From DATAXI01 sp963756185 (GTDB lineage Bacteria; Verrucomicrobiota; Verrucomicrobiia; Chthoniobacterales; Chthoniobacteraceae), in NCBI GenBank assembly GCA_963756185.1, contig CAVWMS010000015.1, positions 1 to 64,000 of the forward strand: a DNA stretch of 64,000 nt. Reading direction: 5' to 3'. Below the pieces are notes generated by a model, which did not search any database, was not told the DNA's origin, and worked only from the letters and a program-made list of their open reading frames with translations. The number at the start of each line of letters is the position of its first letter. Positions within the stretch are counted from its first letter, which is position 1. The position numbers were made by a program, and so were the translations under genes. Shown here piece after piece: positions 10,603 to 19,345 of the stretch.

Positions 10603-13600
10603 ATGAATGCGATCAAGTCCTCTCGCCGCCACGCAGCCCGTCCCCAGTCCAAAGTCCGACTTTACAGTCTCGTCGAACCGCTCGAGGCGCGCATCGCGCC
10701 CGCGGCGGTCACAATCATCAGTCCCCACAAAGCCACATATCCCGACACCAATGGCGACACCGTGACCGTGTCCGTGACCGCGGGCACGTTGACGCTCGGC
10801 GATTTCACCACCGTGGCGTCCGGCTCCGGGCTCGTCCTGACCGAGCTCAACCTGACCAATTCCGGCTTCAACGGCGCGAGCGTCGACATCACGGTCACAA
10901 AGGCGGCGCATAGCACAGGCCTGATGGGGATCGGCGACATCGACGGCGCCTCGAATAATTTTGGCAAGATCAGCGTGCAGGGAGACCTGGGCGAACTGGA
11001 AGCGGGGTTCGGCAGCGCCACAATTCCGGCGGTCCAGACCCTGACGCTGAATTCCGCCGGCCTCTATGCCACGTCAACCGGAGGCGACCTCGTATTCACC
11101 ATCGACGGAAAGCTGGGCGCGCTGAACGTGATGCACGACGTGACGGGTGTGGAGATCGAGGCTTCCACAATCGGGACCGTAAAAATCGGCGGGTCCTTGA
11201 TCGGCGGCCCGGGAAGCGACGCCGGTCTGCTGTATGCAACTGCCGGTAATATCGCATCCGTTACAATTGCCGGAGACATGGTTGGGGCCGCGGGCTATTT
11301 CAGCGCGGGCATCTATGCGGATGGTTCGATTGGCCCGGTGAAGGTGGCCGGGAGCATGATTGGCGGCGGCGGGGAATACAGCGCCGCGATCTACGGGGAG
11401 GAGGGAGTCGGGGCGGTGACGGTGGGTCACAACATGATCGGCGGAGCCGGAGAGTATAGCGCCGCGATTTACGCCAGTGTAAACGGCATTACCTCCGCCA
11501 GTGTGCTCGGGGACGTCGTGGGGGGCGGCGGCGAATATTCGGGGCTAATTTATGCGGACTTGAACATTGGCCCCGTAAAGATCGCCGGCAACGTCACGGG
11601 CGGTTACGGCGAATACAGCGGCGGAGTTTACTCAGACGGCGGCGCGCTCACCTCCGTGACGATTGGCGGCTCGCTCGTGGGCGGCAGCGGCTACTGGGAT
11701 GCGGTCCTTTACGCCAGTGGAACCTTGGGACCAGTGAACATCACCGGCAGCCTGATCGGAGGCTCGGACACTTACTCCGGCTCGATCTACTCCGATGGCG
11801 GGAGCATCAGCGCGATCAAAATTGGCGGGAACGTAAAGGGCGGCGAGGGGGAATATAGCGCGATGATCTTCGCGGATCAGAATCTCGGGCCGATTACCAT
11901 CGGCGGCAGTCTCTCCGGCGACACCGGGGAGTTCAGCGGCAGTCTCTATGCCTATAAAAACATCGGCGCGGTGACCGTGGGCCATGACATCGTCGGCGGC
12001 TCCGGAGAGTACAGCGGCCTGGTCTATGCCGAAGGCGTCGGCAACCTGGCCTCCCTGAAAGTGGGCGGCAGCATCAATGGAGGGGACGATTCATACGCCG
12101 GCGGCCTCTATCTGGACGACGGCAACGTCACCGGCGCCGTGACCATCGGCGGCAGCATCGTTGGCGGATACGGCGAGTACAGCGGGTCGCTCTATATCTC
12201 CTCGGGCAGTTTCATGGGAAACATTACCGTCGGAGGCAGCGTGGTCGGCGGCAGTTACGAGGACTACAGCGGCTCCATTTACGCCGATTCCGGCAGCATC
12301 GTCGGCTCGGTGAAGATCGGCGGCAGCATCGTTGGCGGGTACAGCGAATACGGGGGCCTGGTCTATGCCGATGAAAATATCGGACCGGTTTCCGTGGGAG
12401 GCAGCATCATCGGCGGCTCGGAGGAATACTGCGGATTGATTTACGCCTATTACGGAAATATCGGCCCTGTGATGATCGCCCATGACATCGCGGGCGGCGA
12501 AGGCGAGTACACCGGAATGGTGCTGGCCTACGACGGCGGCACTCTCTCCTCGGTGAAAGTGGGCGGCAACGTCTATGGCGGATACGGCTATGGCAGCGGC
12601 GGCATCTGGTCCGACGACAAGAGCATCACCGGCGCAGTGACCATCGGCGGCAGCCTGATCGGCAATTATGGCGAATACAGCGGCTCGGTCTATGCCGACG
12701 CAAACATTGCCTCGGTCAGCATCGGCAAGAATATCGTCGGGGGCGGGTATGAAGATTACACGGGAATCGTCTATTGCACGACGCTTGGCGCGATAACCGT
12801 CGGCGGCAACCTGGTCGGTGGTTACGCCTCGGATTACGCCGGCATGATCTACGTCAGTTACATAACCACTTCCGCGAAGATAGCGGGCAGCATCGAGGGA
12901 GGCACGGGGTCATACTCCGGCGCGATCTATGTGGACGACAGCGCGCCATGGATTTCCATCGGCGGCAGCCTTATCGGCAACTCAGGCGGGGAAAGCGGGT
13001 ACGTGTACGCCGACGAACTCGGGTCGGCCACGGTGGGAGGCCACCTGCAGGGTGGCTCGGGCGGGGATAGCGCGCTGTTCGAGTTCGGCACCCTCAGCGG
13101 TTCACTTACCATCGCCGGGAGCGCAATCGGCGGGTACGGCTCTTACAGCGGGGGCATCTATGGCGCTGGTACTGCCGGGAACATCTCGGTCGGCGGTAGT
13201 TTGATCGGCGGCCAGGGCGAATACAGCGGCTCGATTTATAACGATGCCGGAAGCCTCGCTTCCGTTTCCATTGGCAAAAGCGTGACGGGCGGGCAGGCGG
13301 CTTACACGGGCCTCATTTACGCCGACACCAGCATTGCCTCCGTAACCATCGGCGGCAATTTGACCGGCAGCAGCGTCAGCTCGACCACCAGCATCGCCGG
13401 GACCGGGACGATATGGGCGGAGGATCACCTGGGGTCCGTGTTGATCAAAGGCTCGATCATCGGCGGGGCCACCAACGGCTCGGGCACGGACACCTTGAGC
13501 GGCGCCATCCTCAGCGACACGCAGGACATCGGCTCGATCACCGTCATGCATAACGTGATTGGCAGCGCCGCCACCCCGGTGCAGATCTCCGCCGTGGGCC

Positions 13601-14034
13601 AGGCCAGCAAGCCTGCCAGCGGTCTCGATCTCGCCATCGGCTCGGTGACGGTGGACGGCTACGTCTCCTTCCTCAACATCCTTGCCGGATTCAACAACAG
13701 CCTCACCAACGCAAACGCCGACGCCTCCATAGGCTCGGTCTCCGTCGCCGGCAACTTCGCCGATAGCAACATCGTCGCCGGCGCGCACCAGCATTCCGCG
13801 CCGAGCTGGGGCGTCAGCGACACGTTGCAGACCGTCGGCAACACCAGCCTCGTCGCCACCATCAGCGACATCAAGATCGGCGGCACGCTCACGGGCGCGT
13901 CCGAGACCACTGTCGACTTCGGTTTCGTCACCCAAGCCTTCGGCACGATCTCGATCGATGGCCAGGCGGTGGCCATCACGCCCGGCGTGCTGCCGCAGGG
14001 CCTGAGCGGCAATGTTTACCTGGAAGAAGTTTGA
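10603..14034 (+). CDS. LEPR-type surface solenoid protein, paralogue 2
   Basis: 1143 residues from ATG 10603, with the same architecture as its neighbour: basic leader, LVEPLEARIAPAAV, a 160-residue unique domain beginning TIISPHKATYPDTNGD, then about 30 repeats of the SIGPVKIGGSLIGG-GEYSGSIYAD type and a conserved C-terminus ending LSGNVYLEEV. Repeat units differ in order and sequence from paralogue 1, but both ends are strongly conserved. A 159-bp stretch (13707-13865) has only two differences from 10074-10232, suggesting gene conversion or selection on the C-terminal domain. It is likely secreted or on the cell surface; no enzyme motif is seen. Confidence 0.75.
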   Translation: MNAIKSSRRHAARPQSKVRLYSLVEPLEARIAPAAVTIISPHKATYPDTNGDTVTVSVTAGTLTLGDFTTVASGSGLVLTELNLTNSGFNGASVDITVTKAAHSTGLMGIGDIDGASNNFGKISVQGDLGELEAGFGSATIPAVQTLTLNSAGLYATSTGGDLVFTIDGKLGALNVMHDVTGVEIEASTIGTVKIGGSLIGGPGSDAGLLYATAGNIASVTIAGDMVGAAGYFSAGIYADGSIGPVKVAGSMIGGGGEYSAAIYGEEGVGAVTVGHNMIGGAGEYSAAIYASVNGITSASVLGDVVGGGGEYSGLIYADLNIGPVKIAGNVTGGYGEYSGGVYSDGGALTSVTIGGSLVGGSGYWDAVLYASGTLGPVNITGSLIGGSDTYSGSIYSDGGSISAIKIGGNVKGGEGEYSAMIFADQNLGPITIGGSLSGDTGEFSGSLYAYKNIGAVTVGHDIVGGSGEYSGLVYAEGVGNLASLKVGGSINGGDDSYAGGLYLDDGNVTGAVTIGGSIVGGYGEYSGSLYISSGSFMGNITVGGSVVGGSYEDYSGSIYADSGSIVGSVKIGGSIVGGYSEYGGLVYADENIGPVSVGGSIIGGSEEYCGLIYAYYGNIGPVMIAHDIAGGEGEYTGMVLAYDGGTLSSVKVGGNVYGGYGYGSGGIWSDDKSITGAVTIGGSLIGNYGEYSGSVYADANIASVSIGKNIVGGGYEDYTGIVYCTTLGAITVGGNLVGGYASDYAGMIYVSYITTSAKIAGSIEGGTGSYSGAIYVDDSAPWISIGGSLIGNSGGESGYVYADELGSATVGGHLQGGSGGDSALFEFGTLSGSLTIAGSAIGGYGSYSGGIYGAGTAGNISVGGSLIGGQGEYSGSIYNDAGSLASVSIGKSVTGGQAAYTGLIYADTSIASVTIGGNLTGSSVSSTTSIAGTGTIWAEDHLGSVLIKGSIIGGATNGSGTDTLSGAILSDTQDIGSITVMHNVIGSAATPVQISAVGQASKPASGLDLAIGSVTVDGYVSFLNILAGFNNSLTNANADASIGSVSVAGNFADSNIVAGAHQHSAPSWGVSDTLQTVGNTSLVATISDIKIGGTLTGASETTVDFGFVTQAFGTISIDGQAVAITPGVLPQGLSGNVYLEEV

Positions 14035-14151
14035 CCGCCTGGCGGACGTGACCTCCGCTTAATGGTACGCCGGACGGCAAAAATAGTCCGCGGGATTTGG
14101 GGGTGGCGGGCGTGTTGGGGATGAGCAGTTTCGCTCGATCCATCGCCCTTT

Positions 14152-14904
14152 ATGAAAATCCTCAGACTCATCCCATCGTTGATCTTCAGTCTCGCCATTG
14201 CGGCCACCATTCCGCGCGCCTCGATGGCTCAGAATTTCCCGGCGCCGGCCAGTTCGGGCCGCAAAGCTCCTTCCACGCAATCGAAAAATCCCAAGATCAA
14301 TTTCCTGAATGCGCCGCTGGATGAGGTTGTGGGCGCACTTCGCGTGGATTTTCCAGACTGGAACTTTGTCGTGGCGCCATCGCTCGCCAAGGTACAACTA
14401 CCCAGTCTCGAACTCCATGACGCGGATCTCAATCAAGTGCTCACTGCGCTGAAAATCGCGACCAATGGAAGGGTGGAATGTGAACTGTCAAACGTAAGCG
14501 AAAACCTGGTTTCGCTTACTGACAACCTGCCAAATCCGGTCGGCGCGAACGACGACGATCCGCGCGTCGAGGCGTTCAGCCTCAACGGTTACATCGATCC
14601 GGGTGAGATGCGTCAAGCCAAGGAGACCAAAATGGCCGAGCTCAAGTCCATCATCGATGACACGGTGAACACAATGGCGCAGGAGAGTTCGAACCCTGAC
14701 CCCGCCCAGTGCACGAGCCGACTGGAGTATTATCCGAGTGCAAATCTTGCCGTTGTGGTCGGAGGCAGGGTATATATTGAAACAGCGGCGAAAATCCTGT
14801 GCGCGGTGGCCAATCATCCGAGCCCGATAGCCGGCGGGACGGGCACGCTGCCGGCGCAGCCCCAACCACCCGGACCGCCCCCGCCTCCCGGCTCCACCCC
14901 ATAG
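14152..14904 (+). CDS. Exported protein with secretin/TonB short N-terminal-like domain
   Basis: 250 residues with a signal peptide (LIPSLIFSLAIAATIPRASMAQ). Residues of about 50-110 read INFLNAPLDEVVGALR, then FVVAPSLAKVQLPSL and DADLNQVLTALKIAT. This order of amphipathic helix and strands is typical of the STN domain found in secretins and TonB receptors. A second half with EYYPSANLAVVVGG may be another small alpha/beta domain, and the C-terminus is proline-rich. It ends eight bases before the GTG of the next sigma factor, so it could be co-transcribed with it. Precise role unknown. Confidence 0.55.
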   Translation: MKILRLIPSLIFSLAIAATIPRASMAQNFPAPASSGRKAPSTQSKNPKINFLNAPLDEVVGALRVDFPDWNFVVAPSLAKVQLPSLELHDADLNQVLTALKIATNGRVECELSNVSENLVSLTDNLPNPVGANDDDPRVEAFSLNGYIDPGEMRQAKETKMAELKSIIDDTVNTMAQESSNPDPAQCTSRLEYYPSANLAVVVGGRVYIETAAKILCAVANHPSPIAGGTGTLPAQPQPPGPPPPPGSTP

Positions 14905-14912
14905 ACAAACAC

Positions 14913-15527
14913 GTGTCAGCGGCTTCGATCCCAATCCCCCTGATTTTGCAACGTGCCGAAGACCAGCGCACACCGGAGGAGGCGGCGACGGTCGCAAAGC
15001 TGACCCGCGCGCTGGCGGCGGGGGACGAGGAAGCCTTTGCGCGGTTTCACGAGCTCTATTTCGACCGGCTCTATCGTTTTCTGCTCTCGGTCGCGCAAGG
15101 CGATGAACCCGAGGCCAGGGAGGCAATGCAGGAGACGCTGCTGCGGGTGGTGCGCCACGCGCGCCAATTCGACAGCGAGGAAGTGTTTTGGTGCTGGCTC
15201 AAGAACCTGGCGCGCAGCGCGGCGCGCGACGGGGGGCGCAAGCGGCGCCGCTATCTCTCGCTGTTGCGCGACTTCGCCGCAGGCCGGCGCGAGCCGGCCT
15301 CGGATGACAGCGTCGAAGAGGAGCGCCTCGGCGCGTTGCTCGAGGAAAGTCTGGGCGAACTCGACCCGGAGGATCGCCGGATGATCGAGGATAAGTACAT
15401 CGAAGGGATGACGATCAGGGAACTCTCGGGGCGGGCGGGCTTGACGGAAAGAGCCGTGGAATCGCGGCTGCTGCGGTTGCGGCGGGGGCTGCGGGAGCGC
15501 ATGTTGAAAAAACTCCGCACGCCATGA
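14913..15527 (+). CDS. RNA polymerase sigma factor, ECF (sigma-70) family
   Basis: About 204 residues from GTG 14913. The region-2 segment (ALAAGDEEAFARFHELYFDR, then YRFLLSVAQGD and EAMQETLLRVVRHA) and the region-4 helix-turn-helix (LDPEDRRMIEDKYIEGMTI, RELSGRAGLTERAVESRLLR) are clear. ECF factors direct RNA polymerase to stress or envelope regulons and are usually held by an anti-sigma partner. The next gene overlaps by four bases (ATGA) and encodes a small membrane protein, as expected for such a partner. Upstream in-frame starts would run through the preceding gene, so the GTG just after its stop is preferred. Confidence 0.85.
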   Translation: MSAASIPIPLILQRAEDQRTPEEAATVAKLTRALAAGDEEAFARFHELYFDRLYRFLLSVAQGDEPEAREAMQETLLRVVRHARQFDSEEVFWCWLKNLARSAARDGGRKRRRYLSLLRDFAAGRREPASDDSVEEERLGALLEESLGELDPEDRRMIEDKYIEGMTIRELSGRAGLTERAVESRLLRLRRGLRERMLKKLRTP

Positions 15528-15913
15528 ATGACAAGAGTCCATTATTGGGCGAGATCATGACCGGCGAAGAGCTGGATCAATTTCGCCGGGAGTCTCTCGA
15601 ACGCGGGCTGGATTCGATTCGGAGAATTCGCAGGCGGCGGCGCGCTGTAAGGGCCTGCATGCTTGCGCTGCCGTTGCTGGCGGCGCTTGGGATTTTCGCG
15701 GTGCGGGAGGCGAGGCTGAATGCGGACCGGCTCGCAGCGTCGCAGCCGGCGCCGGTCGCGAGCGATTCGCAAGGCGTGAAGATCATCGACGAGCAGGAGC
15801 TGTTCGCGCTGTTTCCGAACCGCCCGATTGCGCTGATTGGGAAGCCGGGGCACGAGCAGATTTATTTCCTGGATGCGATGGCGGGAAACAAAGGCGGGGG
15901 GCACGAGGAATAG
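15524..15913 (+). CDS. Small single-span membrane protein, probable anti-sigma partner
   Basis: 129 residues. The cytoplasmic N-terminal half is highly charged (LDQFRRESLERGLDSIRRIR), followed by one membrane segment (RACMLALPLLAALGIFAV) and a short outer segment with IIDEQELFALFPNRPIALIG. It overlaps the sigma gene start-stop by ATGA. No zinc-binding HxxxCxxC motif is visible, so assignment as an anti-sigma factor rests on position and topology only. Confidence 0.55.
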   Translation: MNDKSPLLGEIMTGEELDQFRRESLERGLDSIRRIRRRRRAVRACMLALPLLAALGIFAVREARLNADRLAASQPAPVASDSQGVKIIDEQELFALFPNRPIALIGKPGHEQIYFLDAMAGNKGGGHEE

Positions 15914-15996
15914 GGGCGGCGTTTCATTTTTCATAGACAAATTCCAGCGGCGGGGGCGTCTTTTGAGCGGCGGGGTGTTTTTTCCCGCTTTTACGC

Positions 15997-16506
15997 ATGG
16001 CGGACCCCCTCGAACGCATTTACGACGAACACGCGCAGGCGCTGTTTTCGTTTTTGCTGGGGCTGCTGAGGGACGAAGCCGAGACGCGGGACGTGCTGCA
16101 GGAGGTGTTTTGGAAAATCGCGGCGAGGCCCGGGCTGCTGGAGGGTGCGCGCGACGAGCGGGCATTCCTGCTGCGGCTGGCCCACAACGCGGCGGTGGAC
16201 CAGATGCGGCGGCGGTCGAGGCGGCAGGAAAACGCGGAGGCGTTCGCGAAGGAGCGGCTGAACCTGTTCGCGCCGAGCACGGACGCGGACCAGGTGCGTC
16301 TGCGCGAGGTGATCAGCGGGGCGCTGATGGAGCTGCCGCCGGAGCAGCGCGCGGTGGCGCACCTGAAGTTGTGGGAGGGGGCGACTTTCGAGGAAATCGG
16401 GCAGGCGCTGAGCATCTCCCCGAGCACGGCGGCGAGCCGGTACCGCTATGCGTTAGATAAATTGCAGCGGCAATTACGTCCTGTTTACGAAGAGATCAAA
16501 TCATGA
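15997..16506 (+). CDS. RNA polymerase sigma factor, ECF (sigma-70) family
   Basis: 169 residues. Region 2 is seen as LERIYDEHAQALFSFLLGLL with EAETRDVLQEVFWKIAAR, then LLRLAHNAAVDQMRRRSRR. Region 4 is LMELPPEQRAVAHLKLWEG, TFEEIGQALSISPSTAASR and YRYALDKLQRQL. It is a second, independent ECF factor, only 83 bp after the preceding module. It overlaps the following membrane gene by four bases, so sigma factor and partner are translationally coupled. Confidence 0.88.
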   Translation: MADPLERIYDEHAQALFSFLLGLLRDEAETRDVLQEVFWKIAARPGLLEGARDERAFLLRLAHNAAVDQMRRRSRRQENAEAFAKERLNLFAPSTDADQVRLREVISGALMELPPEQRAVAHLKLWEGATFEEIGQALSISPSTAASRYRYALDKLQRQLRPVYEEIKS

Positions 16507-16916
16507 ACGAGGAGTTTGAAAAGTTTCTATCGAAGCAGCCACCGAGGGGGGTGCCACCGGAGTGGCGGGCGCAGATATTGGAATCCGCGCGGGCGCGGGT
16601 GCGGGGCGAGGCGGAGACGCGGGTGCCATGGTGGCGCTTGTTGCCGTGGCCGTCGCCTGTCGCGTGGGCGGGCGTGGGGTGCGCGTGGGTGCTCATTATC
16701 GGGATGAACTTCGCCGCGCGTTCGCCGGCGGAGGAAACGACGAGCGCGCCGGCCGCGATACCGGCAGGAGATTTCATGGCGCTGATCGCGCCGGAGCGCG
16801 AACTGGTCATCGAGCTTTCGCAACCGGAGCAGCAGCCCGCTGAACCGCCACGCCAACGCCCGCAGCCCGGCGCGTGCAACGAGCGGCGCGAACCAGACGC
16901 AGTGGAGACAGCGTGA
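16503..16916 (+). CDS. Membrane protein coupled to ECF sigma factor
   Basis: 137 residues: a charged N-terminal segment (LSKQPPRGVPPEWRAQIL), one hydrophobic span (SPVAWAGVGCAWVLIIGMNF), then an acidic, proline-rich tail. Start and stop overlap both neighbours (ATGA with the sigma gene; one base with the next gene). By position it is the likely anti-sigma or sensor partner, but no recognised anti-sigma domain is visible. Confidence 0.55.
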   Translation: MNEEFEKFLSKQPPRGVPPEWRAQILESARARVRGEAETRVPWWRLLPWPSPVAWAGVGCAWVLIIGMNFAARSPAEETTSAPAAIPAGDFMALIAPERELVIELSQPEQQPAEPPRQRPQPGACNERREPDAVETA

Positions 16917-18583
16917 TGCACCCCGCGTTCCGCATATTGATCCGCTGGTTGGTTTTTCCGCTGGTCTGCCTCGTTACGCTGGCCGCGCTGTTTGTCGCGG
17001 AGGAAAATCTGCGCGGGAAACTGGCATGGGATGGGTACAAGCGGGAGCTCGAAGCGCGGGGTGAGCACCTTGATTTCAACTGGTACATTCCGCCGCCGGT
17101 GCCGGACGATGAGAATTTCGCGATTGCGCCGCCGTTCAACCTGATCAACATGGATCCGGGTCCGGGGTACCCCGGGCCAACCGACAAGGAAGAAGTACAA
17201 TGGAGGGACAAACTGATTCTTTACGGAGGCCGCGGGTCCGACAAGCACCCGCAGCTTAAACCGGGATTAAACTGGCAGGAGGGCAACCCGGCCGACCTCG
17301 ACGGATGGCAGCAATATTATGAAGGGGCGCTCCCGGACTTCACGCCGACGCAATCGGCGGCGGCGGATGTCGTCGCGGCAACAAACCGGCTCGATGATAT
17401 GTTCGCGGAATTGCGCGAGGCGGCGAAGACGCGGCCGCAATCGCGCTTCGACGTGCAGTACCAAAAGGGAGTCGCGACGCCCCTACCCCATTACGTATTT
17501 TTGATGGGCCTTGTCTCCATTCTCAGGATTCGCGCGACGGCCGAGTTGAGGCTGAACCGAACGGCAGACGCCTTCGACGATCTGGAGCTGGCCTTTCGTC
17601 TCATGGACTCGGTCCGCGACGAGCCGCTTCTCATCAGCGGCCTGGTTCGCATCGGCGGATTTGCCACGTTGATGCAGCCGGTCTGGGAGGGAATAACGGC
17701 GCATCGCTGGTCGGACAGCCAACTGGCCGCGCTGGAAGCCGAAATGCAAGGGATGGATTGGCTGAGCGAGTATCTGCGCGCGCTCCGCAGCGAAAGGGCG
17801 AATTTTTTCCAGGTGATCCAGTGGGCCATTGACAAGCCGGGCATGTTGCAGGGCATGAGCGACCAGCAAGTGGATTGGAGGATGGGAGCGCTCCTGGGTA
17901 GCATGCGCATTTTTCGAGGCTGGGCCTATCAAAACATGGTAGCTGAAAGCCGGTGGGTCGAGGAGAACCGCGATTGCATCGATCCCGCCAGGCAAACCGT
18001 GGACCTGCCGCGGCTGACCCGCGAGGAGGAGGCGCTCAATGGCGGGTTCGCGCCGTACCATTTCGTGGCGAGAATGATGACCGATGCGATCGGGGGAGCA
18101 TTGCAAAGATTCGCCATCGCGCAAACGTGGGCAAACGAAGGCGTCATCGCCTGCGAGATCGAGCGGTACCGGCTGGCGCATGGGAAGCTGCCGGCTTCGC
18201 TGGAGGATTTGCACATGGCGAATCTGCCGCACGATGTGATGAACGGGCAGCCGCTGCATTACGCGCCGAAGGGCGGCGGTGATTATGTCCTCTACTCGAC
18301 AGGCTGGAATGGAATCGATAACGGCGGAAAGGTGGTTTTCAAACCCAATAGCAGCGCACTTGATTTTTCAAAGGGTGATTGGGTCTGGTCTACTGTGCCG
18401 GTCGAGGTTGAGAAATCACTCGAGAATCCATCTGATAGAACCGGAATTCTCTGCTTCTGCGACCCCTCCGGGGTCGGGCGTGTTTTTGACGGTACCGGGG
18501 GTATCGTCCTTCGACAAGCTCAGGACTCAACGCCCCGGCTACCGCTCTTTGAACCCTGCGGGTTCATGGCTACCGCTCTTTGA
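16916..18583 (+). CDS. Membrane-anchored protein of an ECF sigma operon
   Basis: About 555 residues from ATG 16916, which overlaps the previous stop codon. One N-terminal membrane segment (LIRWLVFPLVCLVTLAALFVA) is followed by a large soluble, helix-rich domain. Features include WDGYKRELEARGE, RATAELRLNRTADAFDDL (TPR-like) and, near the C-terminus, IACEIERYRLAHGKLPASLE, a pilin/secreted-protein-like phrase. Proteins of this kind commonly follow ECF sigma/partner pairs in Verrucomicrobia, which suggests a role in envelope sensing. The last 15 or so residues are encoded by the 31-bp tandem repeat, so the original C-terminus may have been replaced or extended by repeat expansion. Confidence 0.6.
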   Translation: MHPAFRILIRWLVFPLVCLVTLAALFVAEENLRGKLAWDGYKRELEARGEHLDFNWYIPPPVPDDENFAIAPPFNLINMDPGPGYPGPTDKEEVQWRDKLILYGGRGSDKHPQLKPGLNWQEGNPADLDGWQQYYEGALPDFTPTQSAAADVVAATNRLDDMFAELREAAKTRPQSRFDVQYQKGVATPLPHYVFLMGLVSILRIRATAELRLNRTADAFDDLELAFRLMDSVRDEPLLISGLVRIGGFATLMQPVWEGITAHRWSDSQLAALEAEMQGMDWLSEYLRALRSERANFFQVIQWAIDKPGMLQGMSDQQVDWRMGALLGSMRIFRGWAYQNMVAESRWVEENRDCIDPARQTVDLPRLTREEEALNGGFAPYHFVARMMTDAIGGALQRFAIAQTWANEGVIACEIERYRLAHGKLPASLEDLHMANLPHDVMNGQPLHYAPKGGGDYVLYSTGWNGIDNGGKVVFKPNSSALDFSKGDWVWSTVPVEVEKSLENPSDRTGILCFCDPSGVGRVFDGTGGIVLRQAQDSTPRLPLFEPCGFMATAL

Positions 18584-18753
18584 ACCCTGCGGGTTCATGG
18601 CTACCGTTCTTTGAACCCCGCGGGTTCATGGCTACCGTTCTTTGAACCCCGCGGGTTCATGGCTACCGTTCTTTGAACCCTGCGGGTTCGTGGCTTCCGT
18701 TCTTTGAGCCCCGCGGGTTCATGGCTACCGCTCTTTGAACCCTGCGGGTTCAT
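18538..18753. repeat. Seven tandem 31-bp repeats, each with a 15-bp palindrome
   Basis: Period 31 bp. Every unit holds GAACCC-N3-GGGTTC, starting at 18551, 18582, 18613, 18644, 18675, 18706 (one variant, GAGCCC) and 18737. Units differ at a few positions only (C/T before CTTTGA, T/C inside the loop). There are no variable spacers, so this is not a CRISPR. It begins inside the end of the preceding gene and may act as serial transcription stops or as a REP-like element. A separate imperfect inverted repeat (TCCTTCGACAAGCTCAGGA) lies just upstream at about 18507-18525. Confidence 0.85.
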
Positions 18754-18852
18754 GCGCTTCGCGCGGGCGTCGGTCGATGGATGGGAGCCGTGGGACCAAT
18801 GGGACTTATGGAGGCCGCTTGACGCTTGGGCGGGGAGCGGCAGAATGGGGCG

Positions 18853-19287
18853 ATGGCACCAGCGCAGCCTGTCGATTTCGCGGCGTACAAGGCGGTCCGG
18901 GACGAGATCGCGCACGAGGATAATCTCGCGGGGACGCGGCTGAATTGGTTTATCGCGTCGCAGGCGTTTTTGTTGTCGGCGCTGGCGATCGGCCACACGG
19001 GCAAAGATGCGACCACGCCAAGCATGCACAACGATTTTTATTTTCCGCTGATCCCGCTGCTGGCGATTGCGTCGTGCGTGCTGATCCTCATGGGGATCAT
19101 CAGCGGCGCGGTTGCGATCCGGCGCTGGAGGCGGCTGCTCAATCAAATGCTGCGGCAGGATCCGACGCTGCCGGCAATCGGGCGGGACCCCTGGATCATG
19201 CGGTTTGGATGGAGCGCGCCGGTACTGCTGCCGGTGGTGTTCCTGCTGGCGTGGGGTTATTTGCTGGTGGTGGGCTTGACGGGCTGA
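18853..19287 (+). CDS. Small integral membrane protein
   Basis: About 144 residues from ATG 18853. The N-terminal half is soluble (FAAYKAVRDEIAHEDNLAGT), then there are three to four hydrophobic spans (WFIASQAFLLSALAI, FPLIPLLAIASCVLILMGII, APVLLPVVFLLAWGYLLVVG). A basic segment RRWRRLLNQMLRQ lies between spans. The protein family was not recognised. It is followed directly by a heptanucleotide repeat. Confidence 0.55.
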   Translation: MAPAQPVDFAAYKAVRDEIAHEDNLAGTRLNWFIASQAFLLSALAIGHTGKDATTPSMHNDFYFPLIPLLAIASCVLILMGIISGAVAIRRWRRLLNQMLRQDPTLPAIGRDPWIMRFGWSAPVLLPVVFLLAWGYLLVVGLTG

Positions 19288-19298
19288 AGCCAGCCCGT

Positions 19299-19334
19299 CA
19301 TTTCGGATTGCGGATTGCGGATTGCGGATTTTTC
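19299..19334. repeat. Heptanucleotide tandem repeat (TTGCGGA)n
   Basis: About four to five copies of a 7-bp unit, ATTGCGG with the first copy ATTTCGG, immediately after a stop codon and between convergent genes. It is one member of a family dispersed through the window. Confidence 0.8.
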
Positions 19335-19345
19335 AATCGCTCGCT

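Noticed and set aside
18538..18753. Possible second CRISPR array
   Set aside because: Units are contiguous 31-bp copies with no unique spacers.
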